A DNA stretch of 64,000 nt from Aporhodopirellula aestuarii. GTDB taxonomy: Bacteria > Planctomycetota > Planctomycetia > Pirellulales > Pirellulaceae. The notes beneath the pieces were generated by a model. That model made no database searches and was not told the origin of the DNA. It was given only the letters and a program-made list of their open reading frames with translations. The translations under genes were made by a program, and so were the position numbers. This document shows positions 41,801-50,315 of the stretch, piece by piece (the stretch's first letter is position 1; the number at the start of each line of letters is the position of its first letter). The stretch is from the NCBI RefSeq assembly GCF_023701485.1, contig NZ_JAMQBK010000060.1, positions 62,001 to 126,000 of the forward strand, written 5' to 3'.

Positions 41801-42356
41801 AGCCATCGGTGAGTTCAACCTGCACCGGGCGATCGTCCAAATTCACCAGCTCACAACTGCGAATGAAGCCGAACTTCTCACCAAACGTCCAGGAATACCG
41901 GAACGCGAGTTTGAGTGAATGATTAATTTCCTCGAACAGAATGCGGCTGCCAAACCAATTCTTGTAAAGGTTCTGGGAACAATCGCTGGCAAGGGAATTG
42001 GCCGCAGAAAAGGGCTCCCAAAGCACGCTGGTTCCATCGTCCTGGAGAAGTCGCACGAATGTTTTGGGACCGGTGCACCCGGCCGTATCGACAATTTTGT
42101 CAGCCGAGTAATACGGAAACATCGCCGAATCGGGATTTTGTCTTCCCGCCGTCAACGCGCCACGGCTCGAAACGAACATCCAATGATCGCCCGAGCTGAT
42201 CGCGGTCAAAAAGAAACTCGACATACGATGACTGTTCACGATTTTGTACCAAATCGTGTTATCCATCGACACGTATTGCCCTGTCACAGCGTTCGTCGAA
42301 TCGGTTTTTTTGGAACTCGAAAGAACGGAATCAGATGGTGAATGCAGATTACTCAT
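38856..42356 (-). CDS. Very large glycosidase/phosphorylase-like protein
   Basis: 1166 residues with no signal peptide, so probably cytoplasmic. The N-terminal third is beta-rich, with YKIVNSHRMSSFFLTAISSGDHW and SSRGALTAGRQNPDSA. The middle is helical, as expected for an (alpha/alpha)6 barrel: ENLSYQGNWRDIFQNWEAL (about 470-490), YWGDHQIVYLLRLLQRG (about 538-555), QRPEWNDANNALVGRG (about 655-670). The EWND block recalls the acid-bearing DWND of GH94-type phosphorylases. The length fits the large beta-glucan phosphorylase types. I cannot fix the family. Its start is 34 bases after the transporter stop, so one operon takes up and breaks down a glycoside, probably under LacI control. Confidence 0.75.
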   Translation of the reverse strand: MSNLHSPSDSVLSSSKKTDSTNAVTGQYVSMDNTIWYKIVNSHRMSSFFLTAISSGDHWMFVSSRGALTAGRQNPDSAMFPYYSADKIVDTAGCTGPKTFVRLLQDDGTSVLWEPFSAANSLASDCSQNLYKNWFGSRILFEEINHSLKLAFRYSWTFGEKFGFIRSCELVNLDDRPVQVELTDGLENLLPSGVGKDFQLRYSNLADAYKKSERLSDSSLGIFYLSSIPTDRAEPSEGLLATVAWQHGLDDPTVAISSVQVEEVRRGNGLTAESDIRGKRGAYFISKTLELPSLEPLRWKVIADVNYDHCDVIELHENIVGQNNVASQIEQDITAMEDNLLRIVSASDGRQVGDDRLRAQRHQSNVLFNVMRGGIPANGYRINVVDFCEHVRKANHGVAQRCENILSCLPDTLTMDELQQQVAVTEDADLIRITSEYLPLRFSRRHGDPTRPWNKFSIDLRAEDGTENLSYQGNWRDIFQNWEALSVAYPYFTINMILRFVNASTADGYNPYRITKDGFDWEVPDPDDPWANIGYWGDHQIVYLLRLLQRGQAMTPNRLDECLSGQRCAYANIPYRIRSHEAICRDPQDTIDFDSAGAAEIAQRVERIGGDGKLLWSVNDETVRVNLVEKLLVPALAKLSGFVPEGGIWLNTQRPEWNDANNALVGRGMSVVTACHLRRYLTFLIDWFSSGRDSIPESVLISQSVYQFADRIKQVLGDHADAFDGAINDSRRRQILDELAMAGSDYREGLYDRGIGDHAQEVSLSWLVDLFGRAVRMIDHTIRANRRDDGMYHSYNLLHLEPQIAPISHLYEMLEGQVAVLSSGLLSGSEVVDVLDALRRSKIYREDQQSYMLYPNRQLPRFLNKNLLPQKDAMRSRLLKKLTSENENSIVRQDVHGDFHFHGKFRNVADLNSSLDRLQSRAEYHELVCLERDLLNELFEKTFGHHQFTGRSGTFFGYEGLGSIYWHMVSKLALAVMEHCVNVHEDPEHRDSTMLRRLHTHYREIRDGIGLTKTPLHYGAFPSDPYSHTPEGGGVQQPGMTGQVKEDILSRWDEIGIRIDGGQLRFEPVFFEATEFLKSESVLDYFDVHGHRQQLPIPVGCFAFTLCQVPIVYRRNKLQQVVVHRVGDESIIRDDLVLLPSETDALFARRGEIRQIEVSFDPLLSE

Positions 42357-42390
42357 GGGTCAGCTTATAAATAGATTTCGATTGATTGTT

Positions 42391-44130
42391 TTAGCGAGTC
42401 GTTGATGATTCGATTGATTTTCGAGCCTGAAGTTCAAGCTCGATTTTCTCAGTGAGATGTTTGTCGATGCCGTAAAACATCAAACAGGCGGCGGACATAA
42501 AGAGAAACGCCGCAGGTATCAAACTCATCATCATTCGCAGCCCTTGCAGAGTGGTATCCGATTGAACTTGATCAACACCCTCGAGTGGTTGCGCGTACAA
42601 ATAGAAGTCGAGAGCGAAGCCGGTCATGGCCGCACCCACCGCACAACCCATCTTTTGTGAAAACGTTGCGGCTGCGAACACGAGTCCTGTTGCCCGACGT
42701 CCACTTCGCCACTCGGAATAGTCCGCGGTGTCGGCGTACATCGCCCACAGAAGCACTGGAACCGGTCCACCCACAAATGATGCCGCCACCTGCAAACCGA
42801 TCATCCAGTTGATCTGATCCGGCTCGAGGAAAATGAAAGCGGCGGTAAGAATCGCGACGCTAGCATTCATTCCGATCATCAGCACCTTCTTACCGAAGAT
42901 GCGTGTCAACGGTTTTGTCAACAACATGCCCGCAATTGCCGCAAAACTGCCCGAGACCCAAAACGTCGGTGCGATGCTCGCATCCCCGCAGTAGTACTTG
43001 AAGTAGTACAGAATCGCGCCACCGCGGATGAAAAGCCCTGACAGTTGCAACAACCCAAAAACGAACAGCACCATCCACGGACGGTTGGAGAGTAGGTCGT
43101 TGAAATCCAATTCGAAGGTGGATGTCTCTGTCGTTTCTGAATAGTGTTTCAACGCCAGGGCACGAATAATCAGCGAGACCACGCTCAAGACGACATACCC
43201 GATCACGATCGGAATTAATGTTTCGACCGCAAACGCAGTCGCCAAACACGCCAAGAGAGCGAGACCACCGAGCAATACCTGGTGCAGACGCAGACTGGTC
43301 AGGAGGAATTTCAAGTCTGCCCGGAAGGTAGAGGCTTCCTCGCTAATCGGTTGCACCCGTTCTCTGGTTGTCGCGAACGTGATGAAAAACAAAACCACCG
43401 AAGCAAGCGAAAAGACAACCATGGTTAAGAAGAAGCCACGCTGCTCGTTAAGAACAACGTCTTGGGCCACCCCATCGACAATCTTCGTCTCGGTACCACC
43501 GAAGAACGCAACAAGGTCGAGTGTGCAGTACTGAACGACGATGCCGCCGCAAAACGCTGCGATGAATCGGTACGTCGAAACACTCGTCCGCTCGATCGAA
43601 TCGGACGAAATCACCCCCATCAATGCGCCGTACGGAATGTTGATCGCGGTGTAAGCCATCATCACCAACGTGTAGGTGATGTACGCGTAGATCAGCTTCC
43701 CCGTCGGTCCAAGGTCAGGCGTGTAGAACGTCAACATCCCCGTGATCGCGAACGGAACCGACATCCAAATCAGATACGGGCGAAAACGTCCCCAAGTCGT
43801 GCGTGTGCGATCGGCGATGTAGCCGACTAACGGATCATTGATCGCATCCCAGATCCGCGTGACCAACATCAGCGTGCCGGCGGACTTGGCCGTCAGTCCG
43901 AAAACGTCGGTGTAGAAGTAGACGAGGAAGAATTCGAAGGTCTTCCAAAACAGATTGGAGGCGGTATCGCCCAACCCATATCCGACCTTTTCGGTAACTC
44001 CCAATTTTTGGCCCGCGACGGGACTCGGATCGGCGGTGGGCGGTGGCCCAGGTTCGATGGATGACACGAAAACCCCGTTTTCTGGTGAATCTATGGATTG
44101 AAAGGCGCCCAATGCTGCAAACAGTTTCAT
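42391..44130 (-). CDS. GPH-family sugar:cation symporter
   Basis: 579 residues from the ATG at 44130; upstream in-frame starts would lie inside the operator region. Ten to twelve hydrophobic helices are visible. Family blocks are KVGYGLGDTASNLFWKTF, RIWDAINDPLVGYIADRT and GRFRPYLIW near the N-terminus, typical of glycoside-pentoside-hexuronide symporters (MelB-like). It imports a disaccharide or glycoside into the cytoplasm using an ion gradient. A loop at about 230-245 and a larger insert in the middle make it longer than the usual 450-500. It is the first gene of the operon with the large glycosidase-like protein, divergent from the LacI gene. Confidence 0.93.
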   Translation of the reverse strand: MKLFAALGAFQSIDSPENGVFVSSIEPGPPPTADPSPVAGQKLGVTEKVGYGLGDTASNLFWKTFEFFLVYFYTDVFGLTAKSAGTLMLVTRIWDAINDPLVGYIADRTRTTWGRFRPYLIWMSVPFAITGMLTFYTPDLGPTGKLIYAYITYTLVMMAYTAINIPYGALMGVISSDSIERTSVSTYRFIAAFCGGIVVQYCTLDLVAFFGGTETKIVDGVAQDVVLNEQRGFFLTMVVFSLASVVLFFITFATTRERVQPISEEASTFRADLKFLLTSLRLHQVLLGGLALLACLATAFAVETLIPIVIGYVVLSVVSLIIRALALKHYSETTETSTFELDFNDLLSNRPWMVLFVFGLLQLSGLFIRGGAILYYFKYYCGDASIAPTFWVSGSFAAIAGMLLTKPLTRIFGKKVLMIGMNASVAILTAAFIFLEPDQINWMIGLQVAASFVGGPVPVLLWAMYADTADYSEWRSGRRATGLVFAAATFSQKMGCAVGAAMTGFALDFYLYAQPLEGVDQVQSDTTLQGLRMMMSLIPAAFLFMSAACLMFYGIDKHLTEKIELELQARKSIESSTTR

Positions 44131-44177
44131 GTTTGCGGCGATTCTGGGCCCTCTATAAGTACCTACCGTAGAGATTA

Positions 44178-44193
44178 TTGCAACCGGTTGCAA
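44178..44193. promoter_or_regulatory. LacI-type operator 1, perfect palindrome
   Basis: TTGCAACCGGTTGCAA is a perfect 16-bp palindrome with a central CG, typical of LacI-family sites. It lies 48 bases before the transporter start. Confidence 0.85.
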
Positions 44194-44242
44194 CAAATGA
44201 GCACATATTCTGCCCTAGAAGGCTATTTTTGGATTTATTTAC

Positions 44243-44258
44243 TGAAACCGGTTGCAAT
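44243..44258. promoter_or_regulatory. LacI-type operator 2
   Basis: TGAAACCGGTTGCAAT shares the 10-bp core AACCGGTTGC with site 1. Its centre is 65 bp from site 1. Confidence 0.8.
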
Positions 44259-44284
44259 CAGGTGTCCAGATGGATACATTTAAG

Positions 44285-44300
44285 TGAAAGCGGTTGCAGA
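44285..44300. promoter_or_regulatory. LacI-type operator 3
   Basis: TGAAAGCGGTTGCAGA shares GCGGTTGC with the others and lies 26 bases before the LacI ATG, so autoregulation is likely. Its centre is 42 bp from site 2. Confidence 0.75.
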
Positions 44301-44326
44301 CACCTCCCGGCTCACTGAAAACGGTC

Positions 44327-45337
44327 ATGAAACTCAACGACATCACCATCAAAGACATCGCCGAGCGAGCCAACGTTTCCAAGAGCACCGTTTCTCGAGT
44401 GCTCAATGACTTGGCAATCGTTAACCCCAAAACGCGACAAACGGTGCTCGAAGCTGTCGAGTCATTGGGATACCAAGCCAACGTGTTCGCCCGGGGACTC
44501 GCCAGCGGACGCTCGATGACGGTCGGCATCGTGACCCAAAAGATCGGCAGCCCCTTCTACGACATGATGATGCAGGGTGTGATCCAAGGCTTCACCGGAA
44601 CCGGTTACTCGCCGATCTTCGTTGATGGCCAGTGGGAACAAAGCACCGAACTCGACGTCATCCGCACCCTGCTGGGTCGCAAAGTCGATGGGCTGATCCT
44701 CCTCGGAGGCGACATTTCACAGAAAGACCTCGACACCCTGCGAGATCGATTACCAACGATCGTCGTCGGTCGAGACGTTCCCGGTTGGGAAAATCAATGT
44801 GTCTACGTCGATAATTTTTCTGGTGCGTATGACGCGACCCGACACCTGATCGAATTCGGACACCGCAACATCGCCATCATTCGCGGAATCACACACCACC
44901 AAGATGCGATCCGTCGTTTCCAGGGATACGCCCAAGCCTTGTCCGACGCATCCATCGAACTCGATCCGGACCTGGTTCTCGACGGCAATTTTTCTGCCCA
45001 GTCAGGAATATTGGCGATCAACTCACTGCTCATGCGTGGCAAATCATTCTCGGCCGTGTTCTGTGCCAATGACATGGTGGCCTATGGCGCCCGGTTGGCA
45101 TTGCAGCGGAAAGGCATCCGCGTCCCCGAAGATGTCTCGATCGTCGGCTTCGATGATCAAGCGGAATCCTCTTACGTTTCCCCACCTCTGACCACCGTCC
45201 GGCAACCCGGTGTCGAAATGGGTGGCGTGGCGGCAAAAGGTTTAGTGAAGCTTATGCAAGGCGAGACCTGCGAATTGCCTGTCATGAAAGCCGAACTGCA
45301 GCGAAGAGAATCGGTTTCGCGGATCACCACCCCCTAA
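44327..45337 (+). CDS. LacI-family transcriptional regulator of the sugar operon
   Basis: 336 residues from the ATG at 44327; an upstream TTG frame runs into operator 3. The N-terminal helix-turn-helix TIKDIAERANVSKSTVSRVL (about 6-25) and hinge helix LASGRS are typical. The ligand-binding domain has the type 1 periplasmic-binding fold (VGIVTQKIGSPFYDMMMQG, VDGLILLGG, VFCANDMVAYGARLAL, SIVGFDD). Three operator-like palindromes in the divergent region fit direct control of the transporter-glycosidase operon and itself. The inducer is probably the transported sugar or its product. Confidence 0.94.
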   Translation: MKLNDITIKDIAERANVSKSTVSRVLNDLAIVNPKTRQTVLEAVESLGYQANVFARGLASGRSMTVGIVTQKIGSPFYDMMMQGVIQGFTGTGYSPIFVDGQWEQSTELDVIRTLLGRKVDGLILLGGDISQKDLDTLRDRLPTIVVGRDVPGWENQCVYVDNFSGAYDATRHLIEFGHRNIAIIRGITHHQDAIRRFQGYAQALSDASIELDPDLVLDGNFSAQSGILAINSLLMRGKSFSAVFCANDMVAYGARLALQRKGIRVPEDVSIVGFDDQAESSYVSPPLTTVRQPGVEMGGVAAKGLVKLMQGETCELPVMKAELQRRESVSRITTP

Positions 45338-45368
45338 CACTGGGGCTTAGAGTAAGCCGTAATCATAA

Positions 45369-45384
45369 AGACTTCGGTTGCAAT
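45369..45384. promoter_or_regulatory. Possible degenerate LacI operator half-site
   Basis: Here the right half CGGTTGCAAT is identical to site 2, but the left half does not match. It lies 180 bases upstream of the DUF1559 gene. If used, that gene would belong to the same regulon. Confidence 0.3.
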
Positions 45385-45564
45385 TTTAACATACACATTA
45401 ACATTCCATCCACATACAGTTGATCGAGGCGCCTATGCAACTGACTTATTAGATACGTGCTCCATGCACACAGAATTGGGTTGCGAATAACTTATTCCCT
45501 CCAATTTTTTTCCAGTCTTTCGATGTGTTCATAATCCCCATCAATTACCTAGAGGTAAATTAAC

Positions 45565-46761
45565 ATGCCACGTTCAAACCAAACACGATCAGGTTTTACC
45601 CTGGTCGAGCTGCTCGTCGTGATTGCAATTATCGGCGTCCTGGTTGGACTCCTTTTGCCGGCAGTCCAAGCTGCTCGCGAAGCCGCCCGTCGTATGAGTT
45701 GCAGTAACAACTTCAAACAAATCGGTCTTGGAGTTCACAACTACCACTCCGCTTACAACCAATTGCCAATCAACAAAACCGGCACGGGTATCCTGCCGGG
45801 AGCCAACTGGTGGGACGACTCCACCATTGCGAACAACCAACAACTCAGTTGGTTGGTCGGCCTGACACCTTTCGTCGAAGGACAGGCGTTGTGGGAGCAA
45901 ATTTCTAACCCAAGCGTACAAGGTGGTACCTGGCCAGCGATGGGTCCCAAACCTGTTGACTTTCGATACTCGTATCAACCTTGGATGACAAACATCCCGA
46001 CCTTCCGTTGCCCTTCGGATCCCGGGTTTGGTTTGCCTGCACAAGGCCGTACGAACTACGGAGCCTGCTTCGGTGATTCGATGTACAAGATTGAAACTGC
46101 TGCACGCACGGGTGGCGACCTTAATAAGACTGACTCGACCGCAGCTCAAGAAGCCCGTGCTGGGTGCCGTGGTATGTTCGTCAATCACCAAAAGATGGCT
46201 TTCCGCGATGTTCTCGATGGTCTCGCCAACACTATTATGGCTGGCGAATTGACCACCGACCTTGGTGACAACGACACCCGTACCAACGGAGCCCGCCAAC
46301 TCAACGCAGCTGGCACCCCTCCGATGACCAACCCGCTGGCATGTGTCGATGCAAACCTGCCCGACCCACAACGTCCTCAGTTCTGGGTCGCAGGAACCAA
46401 CACCATGGGTAGCGTCAATGCAACCTTGGGACGTGGTTACCAGTGGGCCAACGGCGAACACTACTACTCAGGTGTGATGACGATTCGTCCGCCAAACTCG
46501 GAAGTTTGCTACGGTGCCGATTGGCCTGGACAAGAAGGCATCGTGCCACCAAGCAGCCGTCACCAAGGTGGTGCACACGTTCTGATGGGCGATGGTGCTG
46601 TCAAGTTCATCACTGACTCGATCGAAGCTGGCAATCAACGAAACGGTCAAGTCGGATTCGGATTCACCGGCAACCGAAGCCCAGGTTCGAAGAGCCCTTA
46701 CGGTCTCTGGGGAGCACTGGGAACTCGTGCGAGCAAAGAGGTCATTCAAGAATCTTTCTAA
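45565..46761 (+). CDS. DUF1559 prepilin-like protein
   Basis: 398 residues with AGAGGT eight bases before the ATG. The N-terminus has a type IV prepilin-like cleavage motif (SG-FTLVELLVVIAIIG, about 8-24), followed by the planctomycete signature LLLPAVQAAREAARRMSC and NNFKQIGLGVHNYHSAYN. The rest is the DUF1559 domain with an ADWPGQEGIVPPSSRHQGGAH-like C-terminal block including GDGAVKFI. Such proteins are numerous in planctomycetes; proposed as pseudopilin-like surface or secretion components, function unknown. It is followed by a hairpin and a small lipoprotein. Confidence 0.95.
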   Translation: MPRSNQTRSGFTLVELLVVIAIIGVLVGLLLPAVQAAREAARRMSCSNNFKQIGLGVHNYHSAYNQLPINKTGTGILPGANWWDDSTIANNQQLSWLVGLTPFVEGQALWEQISNPSVQGGTWPAMGPKPVDFRYSYQPWMTNIPTFRCPSDPGFGLPAQGRTNYGACFGDSMYKIETAARTGGDLNKTDSTAAQEARAGCRGMFVNHQKMAFRDVLDGLANTIMAGELTTDLGDNDTRTNGARQLNAAGTPPMTNPLACVDANLPDPQRPQFWVAGTNTMGSVNATLGRGYQWANGEHYYSGVMTIRPPNSEVCYGADWPGQEGIVPPSSRHQGGAHVLMGDGAVKFITDSIEAGNQRNGQVGFGFTGNRSPGSKSPYGLWGALGTRASKEVIQESF

Positions 46762-46785
46762 GCTCAGTTAACTGACCGATAAACA

Positions 46786-46815
46786 GCCCCGGTGCAGCTT
46801 TTGGTGCACCGGGGC
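46786..46815 (+). other. Strong hairpin between the DUF1559 and lipoprotein genes
   Basis: GCCCCGGTGCA (46786-46796) and TGCACCGGGGC (46805-46815) pair perfectly over 11 bp. No T-run follows, so it is more likely an mRNA-stabilising or attenuating structure than a full terminator. It may set the ratio of the abundant DUF1559 product to the downstream proteins. Confidence 0.7.
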
Positions 46816-46868
46816 ATCTTCGGTAGCTCAAACCTTTTTCTAACTTCTTGCAACGATATGAATTCAAA

Positions 46869-47054
46869 ATGACAAAAATGCTCTCTAAAGCTTGTTGCGG
46901 CGCGGTATTACTGGGTGCTTTGATGACGATCGGTTGCGAAAGCAACACTGGTGTCGTCGAGCCGCCTGAAATGACAGCCGAGGACCAAGCCGCCCTCGAG
47001 GCTCGGCAAGCCGAATACTCGAAATCAATGGAAGAAGCCTACGGGAAGAAATAA
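46869..47054 (+). CDS. Small lipoprotein
   Basis: 61 residues from the ATG at 46869. A hydrophobic segment ends in MTIGC (Cys23), a plausible lipobox. The mature part is about 38 residues, acidic and Gln/Glu-rich (TAEDQAALEARQAEYSKSM), predicted helical. Short lipoproteins after DUF1559 genes are common in planctomycetes. It lies 45 bases before the CRTAC1 gene and is probably in the same transcript. Confidence 0.75.
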   Translation: MTKMLSKACCGAVLLGALMTIGCESNTGVVEPPEMTAEDQAALEARQAEYSKSMEEAYGKK

Positions 47055-47098
47055 TCGTACGGACCGCGACCCGTTCCATCCCATAGCCGGTCGGCCCT

Positions 47099-50000
47099 AT
47101 GAAAATCCCAACGCGGCAATTCGATCCAGTGCGGAAAGTCGATACGACCAACCGCAATCTCGGCGGTCGCTTCTGGGTCTTCAGCCTACTGGCTTTCTTT
47201 TTTCTTGCCGGTTGTGCACCCCATGTCGAGGAGCAATCCTCGACGCGTGATACGGAGCCAACCGATGCGTTGCTCCTACTGCGTGCGGCGGTCGATCGTC
47301 AAGATTGGCATGAGACCAGCACGCTCAGTCGTGCCGTCCTACTGCAACACCATGACAACCCCGACGCGATCGAACTGACCGCACGTGCGGCTCATGGCAA
47401 CGGCGAAGCTGATGTTGCCGCCACGTTGATGTCCGATGCCTGTCGCGTGGAGTCTTTCTCAAATCCGACTCGGTTGAAGCACGCAGTGGCCGCGCTCCTG
47501 GCTGTCGGACGCGTTTACGATTGCATCGAATTGTTAGAGTCCGCGATGCTCCAACAGCACGATCAACACGACATCCGCCGGATGCTGTATCAGATGTGCT
47601 GGGGCGTGGAGGATCGTCCACGCGCTATCGTCCACGGCCAGTACTTGGTGATGCACCGACAGTTTGATGTGGACCTGCTTCTCGAAATCAGTGCGACCGA
47701 AGCCAGAACCGAGAGTTCCGATTCGCTGGTGGAAATGGCGAATCGTCATCCCCGCGACAACCGCCCGCTTATCGCTGAAGCGAGGATTCAGTTCGATCGA
47801 GGTAATTTCGATCAGGCCGCTGAGTTACTTCGCAACATCCTTCAGTCTCACCCTGACCACGCCCCCTCGTTAGCGCTGCTCAGCCGTGTGCTTGTCAATT
47901 CTGGTAGCCACGATGAGTTCGCAGAACTGTTGATGTCCGCGCCGAAGAGCGTCGAATCCTACCCATTCTTTTGGTTGGCGCAGGGCGATTGGTGCAGGGC
48001 ACATCAACATCACGACCAAGCCGCGCGGGCCTACTGGGAGGCGACTCAGCGAGATCCAGATTTGCGGGAATCCTGGTCCAAATTAAGCACTTCGCTGGCA
48101 CAACTCAGCGGTTCCCGAACCGACTTATCCGCCGAAACAATGCAGGCGGTTGAACATCGGGCCGTCTTACTGACGCGTTTCAGCCATTCGCGGGCCAGTT
48201 TCCTCAAAACCGGAAAGAAATCTCGTAGTGCGGCAATCGAGATGGCCTCGACACTGCAAGATTTGGGACGTCTGTGGGAGGCGGAAGCTTGGGCCGCGAT
48301 CGCAACGACGCTTCCCGAAGAACAATCCGTTGACGTCGATGCTGTTCGAAACTCCATTATTCGCAAGCTTCGCAAAACCACCCCATGGCAAACCACCGCG
48401 AATTACCCAGCGTTGAATCTTGATCTGAGCAATCTGCCATTGCCACAGATTTCACCCGACGCACTCGCGGATCCAAAGGATCGGAGAATTCTCTTTTCCG
48501 AAATGCAAAATGCTGCGGATATTCGGTTGACCGATGAAGCCAATTCAAGAGGCTTGAAGTTTTTTGGACGAACCGGCGATGATTTAGATCAACCGGGAAT
48601 CATGCACTATCAAACGCTTGGTTGTGGGGGTGGAACGATCGATTTCGACCTCGACGGATGGAGCGATCTGTATTTGGCTGCCGCGGGCGGAACCCCACCG
48701 CATCGAGATTCGCAACCCAACTCGCTTTGGCGAAACCTCAACGGTGAATTCACCCAAGTAACCACCCCTTCACAAACCGGGGACATGGGGTTTGCCCAAG
48801 GCATCGCCGTGGGTGACGTCAACGAAGACGGATTCGCCGATCTGTTGGTTCTGAACTACGGCCCCAATACGCTCCTGATCAATAACGGCGACGGCACATT
48901 CGCGGATGCAAGCGACCGGCTTGGTGAAGACGAATCCAAATTGGCATGGTCTTCCAGCGGCGCGATTGCCGATCTCGATGGCGATGGACTGGCCGACCTT
49001 ACTATTCTGAATTACGGCGCAGGGCTCGACCCGGTCACGCGAGAATGTCGGCAGGAGAGCACCAACCTCGTCCGCGCCTGTTCGCCACTAATTTTTCCCG
49101 GTGCAACGGATTGTTTTGTTCGCGGCACCCAATCCGGGCAATTCGTGGACACGACCCTCGCCTGGAGCGCGATCCCGTCCGTTATCGGACGAGGACTAGG
49201 AGTTACGATCGGATCGTTGGATACCGAACCCGGACTCGACGTTTTCATCGCAAACGACCTGACCAGCAACCATTACTGGAGCCAATCTTCGCACGATGAC
49301 CTTGAGCTACGTGAGTCGGCCATTCTGCGGGGACTTGGATCCGATGACCGTTCGCCTGGCCAAGGATCGATGGGCATGGCAACCGGCGACTTTGATCGCG
49401 ACGGAGACATCGATTTCTACATCACCAATTTCGTGGGTGAATGCAACACCTACCACGAGCAAGTCGGCGCGGGATTGTGGCGTGATCAAACCGCACTGCA
49501 AAACCTTTACGCTCCGACATTGCCTTTTGTCGGGTTCGGCACCGAAGCGATCGATCTCGACAACAACGGTATCCTAGAACTCATCGTGGCCAATGGTCAT
49601 ATCGATACCTACCCGGGTGAAAAAGCCGCACCATACGCCCAATTGATGCAGATTTTCCAGCGACAAAGTTCAGGCGGTTATCAAGCACTCGCGGCATCCA
49701 GTGAATGCGACTATCTACACACGCCTCATGTTGGTCGCGCCTTGTGGACTCTCGATGTCAACCGAGATGGCCTCACTGATTTCGCCGTCACGCATCAAAC
49801 CGAACCGGTGGCATTGCTCGTGAATCAGACTCGTGATGCTGGGCATTGCATCGAGCTCCAACTTGTCGGTCGCGATTGTTCGAGAGACGCGATCGGCGCG
49901 ACAATCGAACTGCATTCCGACGATCAACGCTGGACTGTCCCCGTAACGTCAGGAGACGGTTACCTATCCAGCAACGAACGAATCATTCGTATTGGGATCG

Positions 50001-50143
50001 GGGAATCGACCGATGATTGTGACGTTACCGTCACTTGGCCTGACGACTACCGGCAAACTTACAGATCACTAACCGCGAACGCGAGTTGGATGCTAGTCCA
50101 AGGCGACGAAAAAGCCTTTCCGATGTCACCCGCAAATCCTTAA
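47099..50143 (+). CDS. CRTAC1-like lipoprotein with TPR, FG-GAP and ASPIC/UnbV domains
   Basis: 1014 residues. Signal with lipobox FLAGC (Cys39). TPR-like helices span about 60-430. FG-GAP/VCBS repeats with DxDxDGxxD calcium loops follow (DFDLDGWSDL, DVNEDGFADL, DLDGDGLADL, DFDRDGDIDF, DLDNNGILEL, DVNRDGLTDF) from about 515 to 905. The C-terminal ASPIC/UnbV domain is readable as RDAIGATIELHSDD. This combination is typical of planctomycete CRTAC1 proteins, thought to be surface binding proteins. It is downstream of the DUF1559 and small lipoprotein genes. Confidence 0.93.
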   Translation: MKIPTRQFDPVRKVDTTNRNLGGRFWVFSLLAFFFLAGCAPHVEEQSSTRDTEPTDALLLLRAAVDRQDWHETSTLSRAVLLQHHDNPDAIELTARAAHGNGEADVAATLMSDACRVESFSNPTRLKHAVAALLAVGRVYDCIELLESAMLQQHDQHDIRRMLYQMCWGVEDRPRAIVHGQYLVMHRQFDVDLLLEISATEARTESSDSLVEMANRHPRDNRPLIAEARIQFDRGNFDQAAELLRNILQSHPDHAPSLALLSRVLVNSGSHDEFAELLMSAPKSVESYPFFWLAQGDWCRAHQHHDQAARAYWEATQRDPDLRESWSKLSTSLAQLSGSRTDLSAETMQAVEHRAVLLTRFSHSRASFLKTGKKSRSAAIEMASTLQDLGRLWEAEAWAAIATTLPEEQSVDVDAVRNSIIRKLRKTTPWQTTANYPALNLDLSNLPLPQISPDALADPKDRRILFSEMQNAADIRLTDEANSRGLKFFGRTGDDLDQPGIMHYQTLGCGGGTIDFDLDGWSDLYLAAAGGTPPHRDSQPNSLWRNLNGEFTQVTTPSQTGDMGFAQGIAVGDVNEDGFADLLVLNYGPNTLLINNGDGTFADASDRLGEDESKLAWSSSGAIADLDGDGLADLTILNYGAGLDPVTRECRQESTNLVRACSPLIFPGATDCFVRGTQSGQFVDTTLAWSAIPSVIGRGLGVTIGSLDTEPGLDVFIANDLTSNHYWSQSSHDDLELRESAILRGLGSDDRSPGQGSMGMATGDFDRDGDIDFYITNFVGECNTYHEQVGAGLWRDQTALQNLYAPTLPFVGFGTEAIDLDNNGILELIVANGHIDTYPGEKAAPYAQLMQIFQRQSSGGYQALAASSECDYLHTPHVGRALWTLDVNRDGLTDFAVTHQTEPVALLVNQTRDAGHCIELQLVGRDCSRDAIGATIELHSDDQRWTVPVTSGDGYLSSNERIIRIGIGESTDDCDVTVTWPDDYRQTYRSLTANASWMLVQGDEKAFPMSPANP

Positions 50144-50219
50144 AACGCGGTTGAGTACGAATGGCATCCGACAAAGCCATCGACATCAACTATCACGATT
50201 TTAATAGTCGTCATTACAT

Positions 50220-50256
50220 AAAAAAACTGGTCCGTCCGCTAAACGGAAGGACCAGT
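50220..50256 (-). terminator. Terminator of the TPR-like protein gene
   Basis: Read on the minus strand, ACTGGTCC and GGACCAGT pair with an inner CCG/CGG extension, followed by seven T residues. A second small hairpin gatgcc/ggcatc (50263-50282) lies just upstream. The site also separates the convergent CRTAC1 gene. Confidence 0.9.
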
Positions 50257-50315
50257 GTTCGCGATGCCTTCTTCAAGGCATCGGCTTTGAATCACAGATT
50301 GTCTTCTCAACTCGA

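Noticed and set aside
45465-45473. ATGCACACA, like the end of the second LacI element, upstream of the DUF1559 gene
   Set aside because: Only nine bases match, a level expected by chance in a window of this size.
45589-46461. 290-residue frame on the minus strand
   Set aside because: Antisense to the DUF1559 gene.
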